Source of the DNA: Candidatus Alistipes avicola | GTDB lineage: Bacteria; Bacteroidota; Bacteroidia; Bacteroidales; Rikenellaceae | Direction: 5' to 3' | Length of the DNA: 64,000 nucleotides | Assembly: GCA_019118565.1 (NCBI GenBank) | Contig: DWYR01000008.1 | Span: 124,001 to 188,000, forward strand | In this document: piece by piece, positions 16,864-25,138 of the stretch | How the letters are laid out: the number at the start of each line of letters is the position of its first letter | Numbering within the stretch: the stretch's first letter is position 1 | Translations under genes and position numbers: made by a program | The notes under the pieces: generated by a model | The model's database searches: none | The model's input: the letters and a program-made list of their open reading frames with translations, nothing else | What the model was told of the DNA's origin: nothing

Positions 16864-18259
16864 ATTCGTCGTGCTTGCAGGCCCGTAACTGGCAATGGAG
16901 TGTTTCGGGCAGTGCCTGTTGCGGTGATCGCAGCCAAAGCATGGCCCGATCCTGTGTCGGGTCGCCCGATCCGAAATCGAATCCGTCCGGAGTCTCCAGA
17001 ATGACCGGCAGCGACGTATCTGCAAATCCGAAGGGGGTATAGAATGCTTTCAGACTCTTCTGGCTGGGAATCAGAATGGCGGCATCCTCTTCACGCTCCT
17101 CGATGAGTTGCATGGCTTGTTGCATCAGGCGGGTGGCAAAACCTCGTCCCCTGTGGTCGGGAGCCGTTGCGACTGCGTAAATATAGGTTGTGCGCCCCAG
17201 TTCGCTTTCGAACGGGATGAGATGGAGCATCGAGACCAGACGTCCATCCTCTTCGATTCGTAGCATCTGGGAGCGTCTGTAATGGTGGATAAGAAAGGAG
17301 TCGATAAAGGCCTCTTCATCCTCGGTGAATACCTCCTGCCACAGCTGCTTGCAGTCGATCTCGTCCGGATGGAGGTGCAGGGCCGTGAATTTGGCCTGCA
17401 GGAAGGCCGGATGATAGGACATTTTTGCCTGTCTCAGACCGTCGATTCCGAGGTCCTCCTCGCGGTTGACGAGCGTATATTGTGCCGGGAGGTGGGCGAC
17501 GAACTGCTGATTGACGATCGTAAAGGCTCCGTCGTACTCCGTATCGGCCTTTTCAACGTGTACACAAAACGTGTGGTCGTTGATCGGGGATCCGTAGGTA
17601 AAAGCGACCAGTTGCTCACCTACATAGATACAGCCGCCGATGAGTCCCAGTTGCTCGAAATGGTCGAATGCACGCTGCATGGCCCGTTGCTCTGCGGACA
17701 ACTCCCCGGTGTGTCCCTGCCGGGTTCTGCGCCATTCGGCTTCGAGCTGCATACATTGTGAGGCGTGCTCCCGTGTCATGGGGACATATCGGTATGTGTA
17801 TTCCGACTCGAAACGGTGGATGTGGTTGCGTTTGGCTTTGTACTTGCTGCCGGGCAATCCGCTCAGGTCGGAGGCGTTGTAGACATAATCCTCCAGATTG
17901 CGGTCCGATTCGAAGGCAAATGCTCCCAGACCGGCCCGACGGATCGTCTCGATGCCTTCGGGGGTCAGCCCGATGATGCGCAACCGCTGTCCTTCCTGCT
18001 GCACATCCTCTTCCAGCAGATGCAATACATGGGTGAAATCACCCGGTCCGATCGGCTGCATATAACCGATGCGGTCACCGCCTCCGATTCGGAAACGGAT
18101 GACCAGGAAGCCATCAACGATGCACCAGGCACTTTGATACTGGAATTGCCAGCAATACATATTGGCGAATGCCAGATCGCAGTTCGCCGGAGCGTAGCGT
18201 AATGTATAGGATTCGATATCGGCTTTGTCTTCGAGGCCGATAGGTTTGAATGAGATCAT
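16862..18259 (-). CDS. DUF2156-GNAT fusion protein
   Basis: A 465-residue protein of two acyltransferase-like halves. Residues 1 to about 300 resemble DUF2156 (the GNAT-fold domain also found in aminoacyl-phosphatidylglycerol synthases), with the segments KAKRNHIHRFE and REEDLGIDGLRQAKMSYHP. From about 310 a second domain is a typical GNAT N-acetyltransferase: the acetyl-CoA loop is APDHRGRGFATRLMQ and FYTPFGF lies near its end. It is co-transcribed with the LtaS-like gene (3-bp gap) and nadC. The substrate is unknown. Aminoacylation or acetylation of an envelope or small molecule is inference from the fold only. Confidence 0.75.
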   Translation of the reverse strand: MISFKPIGLEDKADIESYTLRYAPANCDLAFANMYCWQFQYQSAWCIVDGFLVIRFRIGGGDRIGYMQPIGPGDFTHVLHLLEEDVQQEGQRLRIIGLTPEGIETIRRAGLGAFAFESDRNLEDYVYNASDLSGLPGSKYKAKRNHIHRFESEYTYRYVPMTREHASQCMQLEAEWRRTRQGHTGELSAEQRAMQRAFDHFEQLGLIGGCIYVGEQLVAFTYGSPINDHTFCVHVEKADTEYDGAFTIVNQQFVAHLPAQYTLVNREEDLGIDGLRQAKMSYHPAFLQAKFTALHLHPDEIDCKQLWQEVFTEDEEAFIDSFLIHHYRRSQMLRIEEDGRLVSMLHLIPFESELGRTTYIYAVATAPDHRGRGFATRLMQQAMQLIEEREEDAAILIPSQKSLKAFYTPFGFADTSLPVILETPDGFDFGSGDPTQDRAMLWLRSPQQALPETLHCQLRACKHDE

Positions 18260-18262
18260 AAA

Positions 18263-20185
18263 TTAAAAGTCCTCTACCGTATAGTTTTTCGCCTCGATAT
18301 GTCGGTAGTATTGTTGAATCAGAGCTTTGAGGCGGTTTTGTGTTTGTATGGTCACGCTGTCCGGCCGGCTATAGCCGGTAGATGAGGAGTTCCCCTCCTC
18401 ATCCAAAGAGAGGTAGCCATCTTCCGTAACGGCCCGGAATTCGGAGTCGTACACAACGGCCCACGGCTCGCGGTCCGGTTCCGAAAGTACGTCGCGTCCA
18501 AAGGCAAAATAGGGCTCCCGATTGCCTAAGAGGCCCAGCAGCGTGGGCATCAGGTCGATCTGCTGTATGGGCTCTTCCATCCGTTGTGGGGCCAGCGCTC
18601 CGTCGGGGGTGTGGATAAATCCGACGATGTGGTAGTTGCCGGGGAAGGTCCGGGTCTCTTCGGCCATCTTCTCCGAAGAGACGTGGTCCGCGACAAATAC
18701 GAAGATCGTTCGGCGGAACCACTCCTCATGCTGGAAACGGTGGTAGAAGCGGCGGAAGGCCATATCGTCATAAGCGACTCCCTTGTGGATCTTCGTCGTT
18801 CCGTCGGGCAGGGAGTCGCGGTAGCGCTCCGGTACCTCGAACGGATGGTGGGAGGTGAGTGTGAAGAGGGTAGCCATGAAGGGCTCCGGAGTCTTCGTGA
18901 GCTCTTCTCCCATGAACTGCAGGAACGGTTCGTCCCAGATGCCCCAGTAACCGTCGAAATCATCGGTCCCGTGCGCTGCCTCGTAATCTTCGCGGCTGAC
19001 GAGACGCTCGACCCCCGCGCTGCGGGCATAGGCACCGAATCCCATCGAGCCCCGTTCGGACCCGCAGAAGAAGAGGGTGCCATAGCCGTTGTCCGCAAGT
19101 ATCTGCGGAAGCTGGCGGCTCTTGCCGAGCGATTGGGGCATCAGCACGAAAGGCTGTTTGAACGAGGGAATACTTCCCAATACGCAAGGCATCGCCTGGA
19201 TCGAACGCGAACCGTTGGCATACATCCGGTCGAAACAGAGGCTGCGGCTCATCAACGAGTCGAGAAACGGCGTGTAGCCTTTCTGTCCGCTGTCGGTGTA
19301 GAGCTCCGGCTTGAGGTAGGCAGAGTGTTCGGCCGACATACTCTCCATGATGAATATCACCACGTTGCGTCCTTTTAGATCGACCGCAGTGCTGTCGGGG
19401 CAGTGGACCGGCGTAAAGTAGCGGTCGAGCTCCTCATCCGGGAAGTAGCGGGTGTATTGGATCGATCCGCTGCTGCTGATGGTGCGCAGGATGCAGAACG
19501 GATTGCTCAGAATCATGTTGGCCTTTTCGCTCGATGGCGTATAGAGCGTGGCATTCGAGAGGGTGATCGGACGGGTCATCCGTGTCATGCCGCCGCGCAT
19601 TCCGGCGATACCCAGCAGAACGACGAGTACCAGCGAGAGGGTGTCGATCGGATAGCGGATATACCATACGTCACGCAGGGGAGACTGAGGAGTGATCCGT
19701 CTTCCGTATCCCCGGACGAGCAGTACGATCAACAGCACGCCGATTAGCGGCAGATACCAGTTCTCGGCTGCGAATTTCAGCAGCAGCTGTGCCGAGTTGC
19801 TGTTGTCTGCAAAGAAGATCTCGTCTGCCGTAAAGCGCTTCTGGGTATAGCGGAAGTAGACGCAGTCGGCCAGATTGACCGTTACGATAAGGATTGAATT
19901 GACTATTGCGTAGTACCAGAAGAGAATCTGCCGCCACCAGCCCCGCTCCCGGAAGCGGAACGGCAACAGGGAGAGCACGGCAAAGAGCAGGTTGGCATAG
20001 ACGATCGAGGCCGTATCGAACAGGAGCGAACCCTTCAGCAGGGAGGTAAACTCTCCGGTCTCAATCGGGCCGATCAGCGAGCGGTTGTAGAGATAAAAGA
20101 CGATCCGACAGAGCATCAGCACTACGTAGAGCAGTGCGATACGCCGCAGGAACAGACCCAGATTGCTGTGAAGCCAACGTCTCAC
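18263..20185 (-). CDS. LtaS-like membrane sulfatase/phosphoglycerol transferase family protein
   Basis: A 640-residue protein with about five hydrophobic segments in the first 210 residues, followed by a periplasmic alkaline-phosphatase/sulfatase-fold domain. Metal-site segments are visible at the start (VVIFIMESMSAEH) and end (FVADHVSSE) of the catalytic core. The nucleophile region is probably NGSRSIQAMP, where Ser or Thr is used in this family. LtaS-type enzymes transfer phosphoglycerol or phosphoethanolamine; the acceptor here is not known, and lipid or lipid A modification is possible. The start is GTG 20185, one base after the nadC stop, indicating tight coupling. Confidence 0.8.
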   Translation of the reverse strand: MRRWLHSNLGLFLRRIALLYVVLMLCRIVFYLYNRSLIGPIETGEFTSLLKGSLLFDTASIVYANLLFAVLSLLPFRFRERGWWRQILFWYYAIVNSILIVTVNLADCVYFRYTQKRFTADEIFFADNSNSAQLLLKFAAENWYLPLIGVLLIVLLVRGYGRRITPQSPLRDVWYIRYPIDTLSLVLVVLLGIAGMRGGMTRMTRPITLSNATLYTPSSEKANMILSNPFCILRTISSSGSIQYTRYFPDEELDRYFTPVHCPDSTAVDLKGRNVVIFIMESMSAEHSAYLKPELYTDSGQKGYTPFLDSLMSRSLCFDRMYANGSRSIQAMPCVLGSIPSFKQPFVLMPQSLGKSRQLPQILADNGYGTLFFCGSERGSMGFGAYARSAGVERLVSREDYEAAHGTDDFDGYWGIWDEPFLQFMGEELTKTPEPFMATLFTLTSHHPFEVPERYRDSLPDGTTKIHKGVAYDDMAFRRFYHRFQHEEWFRRTIFVFVADHVSSEKMAEETRTFPGNYHIVGFIHTPDGALAPQRMEEPIQQIDLMPTLLGLLGNREPYFAFGRDVLSEPDREPWAVVYDSEFRAVTEDGYLSLDEEGNSSSTGYSRPDSVTIQTQNRLKALIQQYYRHIEAKNYTVEDF

Positions 20186-20186
20186 C

Positions 20187-21038
20187 TTAGCAGGCTTTGA
20201 GGGACATGTCGAGTGACTTGATCTGGTGGGTCAACGCACCGACCGAGATGAAATCGACTCCTGTTTCGGCGTATTCACGCAGGTTGTCCAGCGTGATGCC
20301 GCCGCTTGATTCCGTTTCGCAGCGTCCGGCCACCTTACGAACCGCTTCACGCGTCATTTCGGGGGTGAAGTTGTCGAACATGATGCGGTCAACGCCGCCT
20401 GCCTCGAAGACACGGTCAATATCTTCCAGCGATCGTACCTCGCACTCGATCGGAAGTTGTTTGCCCCGCTCGGCAAGGTATCGGCGTGCTCCCTCGATGG
20501 CCGGGCGGATGCCGCCGGCGAAATCGATGTGGTTGTCCTTGAGCAGAATCATGTCGAAGAGCCCCATGCGGTGGTTCTCGCCGCCACCGATCTTGACGGC
20601 CATCTTATCCAGCACGCGCATGCCGGGTGTGGTTTTGCGCGTGTCGAGTACCTTGGTGTGCAGCCCCTTGAGACGGTCTACGTAAACGGCCGTTTGGGTC
20701 GCTACGCCGCTCATACGCTGCATGATGTTCAGGATGATACGCTCGGCTTGCAGGAGCGACTGCAAACGTCCCGATACATAGAAGGCAACATCGCCCGGTT
20801 TTACGTGGTCGCCGTCCTGCAGGATCTGCTCGAACTTCATTTCGGGATCGAGTTTCTCGAAAACCAGGCGGGCAATCTCTATGCCTGCGATAATACCTTC
20901 CTGCTTGCAGAGCAGACGCATACGTCCCCGCTCCTCGACGGGGATACAACAAAGTGAAGTGTGATCGCCATCGCCGATATCTTCGCGGATGGCCAGGTCG
21001 ATGAGTGCATCGACGTAAGGTTTGTATTCAGGTTTCAT
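20187..21038 (-). CDS. nadC: Nicotinate-nucleotide pyrophosphorylase (carboxylating)
   Basis: Makes nicotinate mononucleotide from quinolinate and PRPP in NAD synthesis. The protein is 283 aa. TRKTTPGMRVLDKMAV, GGGENHRMGLFDMILLKDNH and IMFDNFTPE are the family's substrate and PRPP segments. It is the first gene of a three-gene unit with the LtaS-like and DUF2156-GNAT genes. It is transcribed from a promoter inside a palindromic repeat at 21086-21154. nadE lies about 10 kb away in another operon. Confidence 0.95.
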   Translation of the reverse strand: MKPEYKPYVDALIDLAIREDIGDGDHTSLCCIPVEERGRMRLLCKQEGIIAGIEIARLVFEKLDPEMKFEQILQDGDHVKPGDVAFYVSGRLQSLLQAERIILNIMQRMSGVATQTAVYVDRLKGLHTKVLDTRKTTPGMRVLDKMAVKIGGGENHRMGLFDMILLKDNHIDFAGGIRPAIEGARRYLAERGKQLPIECEVRSLEDIDRVFEAGGVDRIMFDNFTPEMTREAVRKVAGRCETESSGGITLDNLREYAETGVDFISVGALTHQIKSLDMSLKAC

Positions 21039-21085
21039 AGCGTTTCGATTTTTACGGATGCGGGAAAATTACCCGGCTTGTCGGA

Positions 21086-21154
21086 CAAAAATAGTGAAAG
21101 ACGGGCGCATCGGCAAACAAGTTTGCGAATTTGTCGCTCGTCTTTCGCTATTTT
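21086..21154 (-). repeat. Palindromic promoter-bearing repeat, copy 1 (upstream of nadC)
   Basis: An imperfect palindrome: 21088-21107 pairs with 21135-21154 with few mismatches, around a central GCAAACAAGTTTGC. On the minus strand TTTG (21117-21114), a 20-bp spacer and TATTTTTG (21093-21086) form a good Bacteroidota promoter for nadC, whose ATG is 48 bp further on. It shares GTTTGCGAATTTG and the ATAGTGAAAG arm with copies at 39564, 57192 and 57264. Confidence 0.8.
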
Positions 21155-21183
21155 CTTGCAGGAGTGCTGTTCCTCTCCTCCTC

Positions 21184-21717
21184 TTATGCGGCTTTTACAA
21201 TCAGCTTCCCCTGATAGACAACCTTGAAGGCTCCCATGCAGGAGAAAGTAACCGTGAAGGAGGTGTTGTCGACCTCTCCGCCCAGCTCGGTGATGACGTA
21301 GCGCTCATAGGGCGTTCCGGCGATTTCGGGGATTGTCTGCTCGACGCTCATGTGAAGCGTTTTCCCCTCGCAGGTATAGGGAATTCCCGGAACCTCCATT
21401 TCGAGGGCGGGCATATTGGCCGCAAACTTCGTTTCATGCATCAGCATACGGATGATGCCGTTCTCGTCTTCGGTCAGTTCGAAGAGAATCTTGTCATCGA
21501 CAAACTGTTCGCCCGTTTTGATTGTCGTTACTGTCGAAGTGCCGAAGAAGAGCAGGTTGCCTGTCATGCGTCCGTCGACAAGCTGGTCGTTCTCCTGAGC
21601 AAAGGTGTAGCCGTCGGGAAGTTCTCCCTGGGGGGCCGGAGTGTCGTCGTTGCTGCAGGCTGCAAGGCCGATAAATGCCATTGCAAGCAGGAAGAGCCGA
21701 AGTGTTTTCATGATCAT
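21184..21717 (-). CDS. Putative lipoprotein paired with a TonB receptor
   Basis: A 177-residue protein with a signal peptide and lipobox (FIGLAACSN), so it is probably membrane-anchored outside the cytoplasm. The mature part (about 155 residues) is beta-rich with alternating hydrophobic strands, as in the calycin/lipocalin-like lipoproteins of Bacteroidales; that fold assignment is tentative. The gene begins 8 bp after the TonB-dependent receptor gene and is probably co-transcribed. It may act with the receptor in ligand capture, which is inference. MIMKTLR gives two possible Met starts; the second (residue 3) is equally good. Confidence 0.7.
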   Translation of the reverse strand: MIMKTLRLFLLAMAFIGLAACSNDDTPAPQGELPDGYTFAQENDQLVDGRMTGNLLFFGTSTVTTIKTGEQFVDDKILFELTEDENGIIRMLMHETKFAANMPALEMEVPGIPYTCEGKTLHMSVEQTIPEIAGTPYERYVITELGGEVDNTSFTVTFSCMGAFKVVYQGKLIVKAA

Positions 21718-21725
21718 ATCGTTTT

Positions 21726-23990
21726 TTATAGGTTAATGCTGAGTGTAACCCCGAAGGTGCGGGGACGTCCCCGTTGCAGGAACGAATTGCCGATCGATTC
21801 GAAATAGAAGGTGTCGTATCGGGAGCCGGTCAGGTTGCGTCCCCAGATGTCGATGGCGTAGTGGCGTTGTTCGAACCGGATTGAAGCGTCGAGCAGCGTG
21901 TAGAAGGGCTGCGAGCGGTCGTTCTGTTCGTTCCAATAGATTCGTCCCACGCCGTTGAGTCCGGCCCGCAGAATTACGTATTCGAGCCAGCGCCAACCGG
22001 TCGGAATCGTATAGGAGGCTCCGGCGTAGAGCGTATGTTGCGGTGCGTAGGGAATGAACTTGCCTGCATAATTCGCTTTGCCCGTGTCGAAATGGACGAA
22101 CGTGGCATGCGTGTATCCATAGGAGGCCTGAATGTCAAGGTATTGCCAGAAGGTCGCTGAGAGCGAAGCCTCTCCTCCATAGCTGCGCGTGCGACCGGCA
22201 TTGGTCATCATGCGCCCGGTTACCTGTCCTTCGGGGAAGACGGTAAGCTGCTGATCGCGACAGTCGATGTAGAAGAGGGCCACGTCGGCCTGCAACTTGT
22301 GATCCGGAGCCGAGAGGTGTGCGCCGATCTCGTAGTTCCAGCTCTTTTCGGGTTTGTAGGTAACGACATCCGCTACGTCGTACAGCGAACCGAACCCCAT
22401 CTGTTTCATGACCTGCTGCTGCAATACGTCCGAGAACATCTGCGTGTTGAAGCCGCCTGCCTTGTACCCTTTCGAGATCGAAGCATAGAGCGTATTGTAG
22501 CGGTTTGCCCCCAGTTGGTATTGTACGGTAATTTTAGGCAGCAACTCAACAAAGGATTGCGAGAGCGTGCTGCCGTTGTCGATGTGGATCGTATGGTCGT
22601 AGATGGTCGGAGCAGAGGTCGTTTGGGTTGTGTAGGTGGCATCGGCATAGCTGCGATAGTGCAGTTTCGAACCTTCGAGATCCACTCGCAGACCGGCTGT
22701 CATCCTCCATCGGCCGACTTCGTAGCTGGATTCGTGATAGAGGGCGCCTCCGTAGTTCGGAGTACGGAAATCGCTGTCCAACAGGAAGGTGTCTTCACCC
22801 CAGCGGGCTATGATCCCTTGCTCTTCGAACCGGCTGAGTATCAGGTTGGAGATGCCGTCCTCCTTGAACAGGACCGGTGCCTGCATCGAGGTGTGGCGGT
22901 AGAATCCGAAGAGCCCGACAAGCCAGTGGTAGGCCTTGTCGGAGTTCGATCGGAAGACAATATCTTCGGTGATCGTATGCTCCCGACGGGCCTGGGTCAG
23001 GGTGAAGTAGGAGAGCGGCAGAAAATCCTGGTCGAGTGTCATCCGATCGTCCAGATACTGATAGCTTGTAATGCTCGAAACCGAAAATTTCGGGCCGGTA
23101 TAGTGAACCGTCACTCCGTCGTTGATGGTCGTGCGGCGATAGCTGCACTCATCGTTGTAGTTGATCTCTCCGGTCTCGGCATATGCATAGGGGTAGCCTC
23201 CCTGATCGAGTGCCGAGAACGAAAGTGTGTTGTCGATGCGAAGTCCCTTTCCGTTCCGATACTGCATTTTGAAACGACCGCCGCCGCTCTGCTCCCAGTC
23301 GCATCTCTCACCCGTGTAGAGGTTGGTGTAGAAACCGTCGCTTTTTGAGTAGTAGCCGCCGATCGAGTATCCGAACCGTTCGTTGAGCTTCAGATAGGTC
23401 GAGATGCGGTACTTCTGGGTGTTCCCGCTGCCGTATTCAATGCCGGCACGTACTCCCTCATAGGTGAATGGCGAGAGGGTGTAGACGTTGATTACACCCC
23501 CCATCGTATTGCGCCCGAAAAGGGTGCTTTGGGGGCCGCGCAGCACCTCGATCCGCTCTACGTCCATCATCTCGAAGTCGTAGGCATCCTTGTTCATCAG
23601 CGGGACGTTGTCCACGTTGAGTCCCATGACCGGTTGGTCGATCCGGGCCCCCAGTCCCCGCACATAGATTGACGAGGTCATGCGGGAACCGTAGTCGGGA
23701 ATGTAGAAGTTGGGTACGATCCGTGAAACCTCCTTGATGGCCGAGATATGTTGGCGCTCGATGCCGGTTTGTCCGATGATGGAGGCTGTAACGGGTTGTG
23801 TACGCAGATTGAGTCCCTGTTTGATGGCTGTTACCTGCACCTGGTCAATATGGATGATCGAATCCACGCGCGACTCGTCCGAATATTCGGACGGGATTTC
23901 TGCGGGTGTATTGTCCGTAGCTGCCCAAATCGAGACAGTCGACAGCAGGAGCAGCGTCGTGAGCAGGATATGTCGTATTTTGCGGTACAT
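21726..23990 (-). CDS. TonB-dependent outer-membrane receptor
   Basis: A 754-residue protein with a cleavable signal peptide (to about residue 23, SIWA|A). A plug domain has IYVRGLGARIDQPVMG and RIEVLRGPQSTLFGR-NTMGGVINV, and a 22-strand barrel makes up the remainder. There is no N-terminal carboxypeptidase-like domain of SusC type and no adjacent SusD, so it looks like a micronutrient, siderophore or cofactor receptor, not a polysaccharide transporter. The ligand is not predictable from the sequence. It has its own promoter at 24010-24042 and is followed by a lipoprotein gene. Confidence 0.9.
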   Translation of the reverse strand: MYRKIRHILLTTLLLLSTVSIWAATDNTPAEIPSEYSDESRVDSIIHIDQVQVTAIKQGLNLRTQPVTASIIGQTGIERQHISAIKEVSRIVPNFYIPDYGSRMTSSIYVRGLGARIDQPVMGLNVDNVPLMNKDAYDFEMMDVERIEVLRGPQSTLFGRNTMGGVINVYTLSPFTYEGVRAGIEYGSGNTQKYRISTYLKLNERFGYSIGGYYSKSDGFYTNLYTGERCDWEQSGGGRFKMQYRNGKGLRIDNTLSFSALDQGGYPYAYAETGEINYNDECSYRRTTINDGVTVHYTGPKFSVSSITSYQYLDDRMTLDQDFLPLSYFTLTQARREHTITEDIVFRSNSDKAYHWLVGLFGFYRHTSMQAPVLFKEDGISNLILSRFEEQGIIARWGEDTFLLDSDFRTPNYGGALYHESSYEVGRWRMTAGLRVDLEGSKLHYRSYADATYTTQTTSAPTIYDHTIHIDNGSTLSQSFVELLPKITVQYQLGANRYNTLYASISKGYKAGGFNTQMFSDVLQQQVMKQMGFGSLYDVADVVTYKPEKSWNYEIGAHLSAPDHKLQADVALFYIDCRDQQLTVFPEGQVTGRMMTNAGRTRSYGGEASLSATFWQYLDIQASYGYTHATFVHFDTGKANYAGKFIPYAPQHTLYAGASYTIPTGWRWLEYVILRAGLNGVGRIYWNEQNDRSQPFYTLLDASIRFEQRHYAIDIWGRNLTGSRYDTFYFESIGNSFLQRGRPRTFGVTLSINL

Positions 23991-24009
23991 CCGTTATGAG
24001 TTCCGACCG

Positions 24010-24042
24010 CAAAGATAAGGGGATTCCTGCCACTTTTGCAAC
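24010..24042 (-). promoter_or_regulatory. Promoter of the TonB receptor gene
   Basis: On the minus strand GTTG (24042-24039) is followed after 21 bp by TATCTTTG (24017-24010) and then C, fitting the Bacteroidota consensus. It lies 20 bp before the receptor ATG. Confidence 0.65.
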
Positions 24043-24044
24043 CC

Positions 24045-24653
24045 TCATTTATGAGGAGCGCGGACGTCGCTCTCGTCGGCGTAGCCCATGCTGACGGCAT
24101 AGATGACCAGGGCAGCCGTCGATTTGGCCCCCAGTTTTTTCATGATGTTCCGCCGGTGGGAGATAACCGTCGTCAGTCCGATCTGGAGACGGTCGGCGAT
24201 CTGTTTGTTGAGCAGTCCCTGGGCAATGAGCGTCAGCACCTCGATTTCGCGCATCGAGAGCGTTTCGGTCTCGGACGGAGGACAGTGGGGCAGCGCGTGG
24301 TCCGGCCGGGGTGCCTCGCTGCGCAGCATCAGCAGGTCGCGGATGAGACGCTCCTCGCGGGTGTAGATGTCGATCTGGCGCATCTGGGCGAACTGTGCTG
24401 AACGGCCACGTCCCAGCAGGATGGTTTTCGGACGGTGCTCCAGGAAAAACTTGCTGTGACGGGTGAAAATCGGCAGGGCAATGAAATAGTGGAAGTAACG
24501 CTCCGGGTCCGAGGCCTGAAAATCAGCAAAGTCCTCAAATACGGAGATCTCGGCGACCGGAACTACCTTTTCGAGGATCGAACGCAAGCCGAGCCCGACC
24601 AGGATGTTGGGCGTAATGATGGCAATGGCGGGTTTGGTCTGGCCGTGTGTCAT
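24045..24653 (-). CDS. LuxR-type transcriptional regulator with a degenerate receiver domain
   Basis: A 202-residue protein. The C-terminal LuxR/GerE helix-turn-helix covers about residues 133-180 (LSMREIEVLTLIAQGL, NKQIADRLQIGLTTVISH, RRNIMKKLG). The N-terminal 120 residues have response-regulator size and a start resembling the receiver fold (AIAIITPNILVGLGLRSIL), but I see no acidic pair or phospho-acceptor Asp, so it is unlikely to be phosphorylated in the usual way. Its ATG overlaps the rlmH stop (ATGA). Orphan NarL-like regulators of this type occur in Bacteroidales. The target is unknown, though the TonB receptor gene lies 54 bp downstream. Confidence 0.8.
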   Translation of the reverse strand: MTHGQTKPAIAIITPNILVGLGLRSILEKVVPVAEISVFEDFADFQASDPERYFHYFIALPIFTRHSKFFLEHRPKTILLGRGRSAQFAQMRQIDIYTREERLIRDLLMLRSEAPRPDHALPHCPPSETETLSMREIEVLTLIAQGLLNKQIADRLQIGLTTVISHRRNIMKKLGAKSTAALVIYAVSMGYADESDVRAPHK

Positions 24654-25123
24654 TCGTGGTGGTAGGGCTCGTTGTTCAGGATCGTGAAGGCGCGGTAGAT
24701 CTGCTCGGCGAAGATCGCCCGTACGATCTGGTGCGAGAAGGTCATCTTCGAAAGAGAGATCTTGGCATCGGCACGGCGGTAGACCTCCTCCGAAAAGCCG
24801 TAGGGGCCTCCGATGATCATCACCATGCGTCGGATGCCGCTCGCCATGCGTTTCTGAAGCCAGTAGGCAAAGTCGACCGAGCGGTATTCGTCGCCCCGTT
24901 CGTCAAGCAGGACCACATAGTCCCCGTCCGAGAACTGGCGCAGGATATTCTCCCCTTCGGCCGTGCGTTGCTGCTTGGCCGTGAGGCTTTTCGTATTGCG
25001 GATGTCGGGCAGTGTCGTGATCGCGAAGCGGCAATAGTGGTTGATTCGCTTGGCATAGGTGGCGACAAGCGTCTCGACCTCCTTGGAGTCGGTCTTCCCG
25101 ATAACGATCAGTTCGAGGTTCAC
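24650..25123 (-). CDS. rlmH: 23S rRNA (pseudouridine-1915-N3) methyltransferase
   Basis: SPOUT-class enzyme that methylates pseudouridine 1915 in helix 69 of 23S rRNA with SAM. The 157-residue length is typical. The C-terminal knot shows IIGGPYGFSEEVYRRA, and SLSKMTFSHQIVRAIFAEQIYRA is the family signature region (residues about 122-144). The start MNLELIVIGKT is standard. It overlaps the LuxR-type regulator by 4 bp and follows the GH2-like gene after 15 bp. Confidence 0.95.
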   Translation of the reverse strand: MNLELIVIGKTDSKEVETLVATYAKRINHYCRFAITTLPDIRNTKSLTAKQQRTAEGENILRQFSDGDYVVLLDERGDEYRSVDFAYWLQKRMASGIRRMVMIIGGPYGFSEEVYRRADAKISLSKMTFSHQIVRAIFAEQIYRAFTILNNEPYHHE

Positions 25124-25138
25124 GGTTGTAATGCCTGA

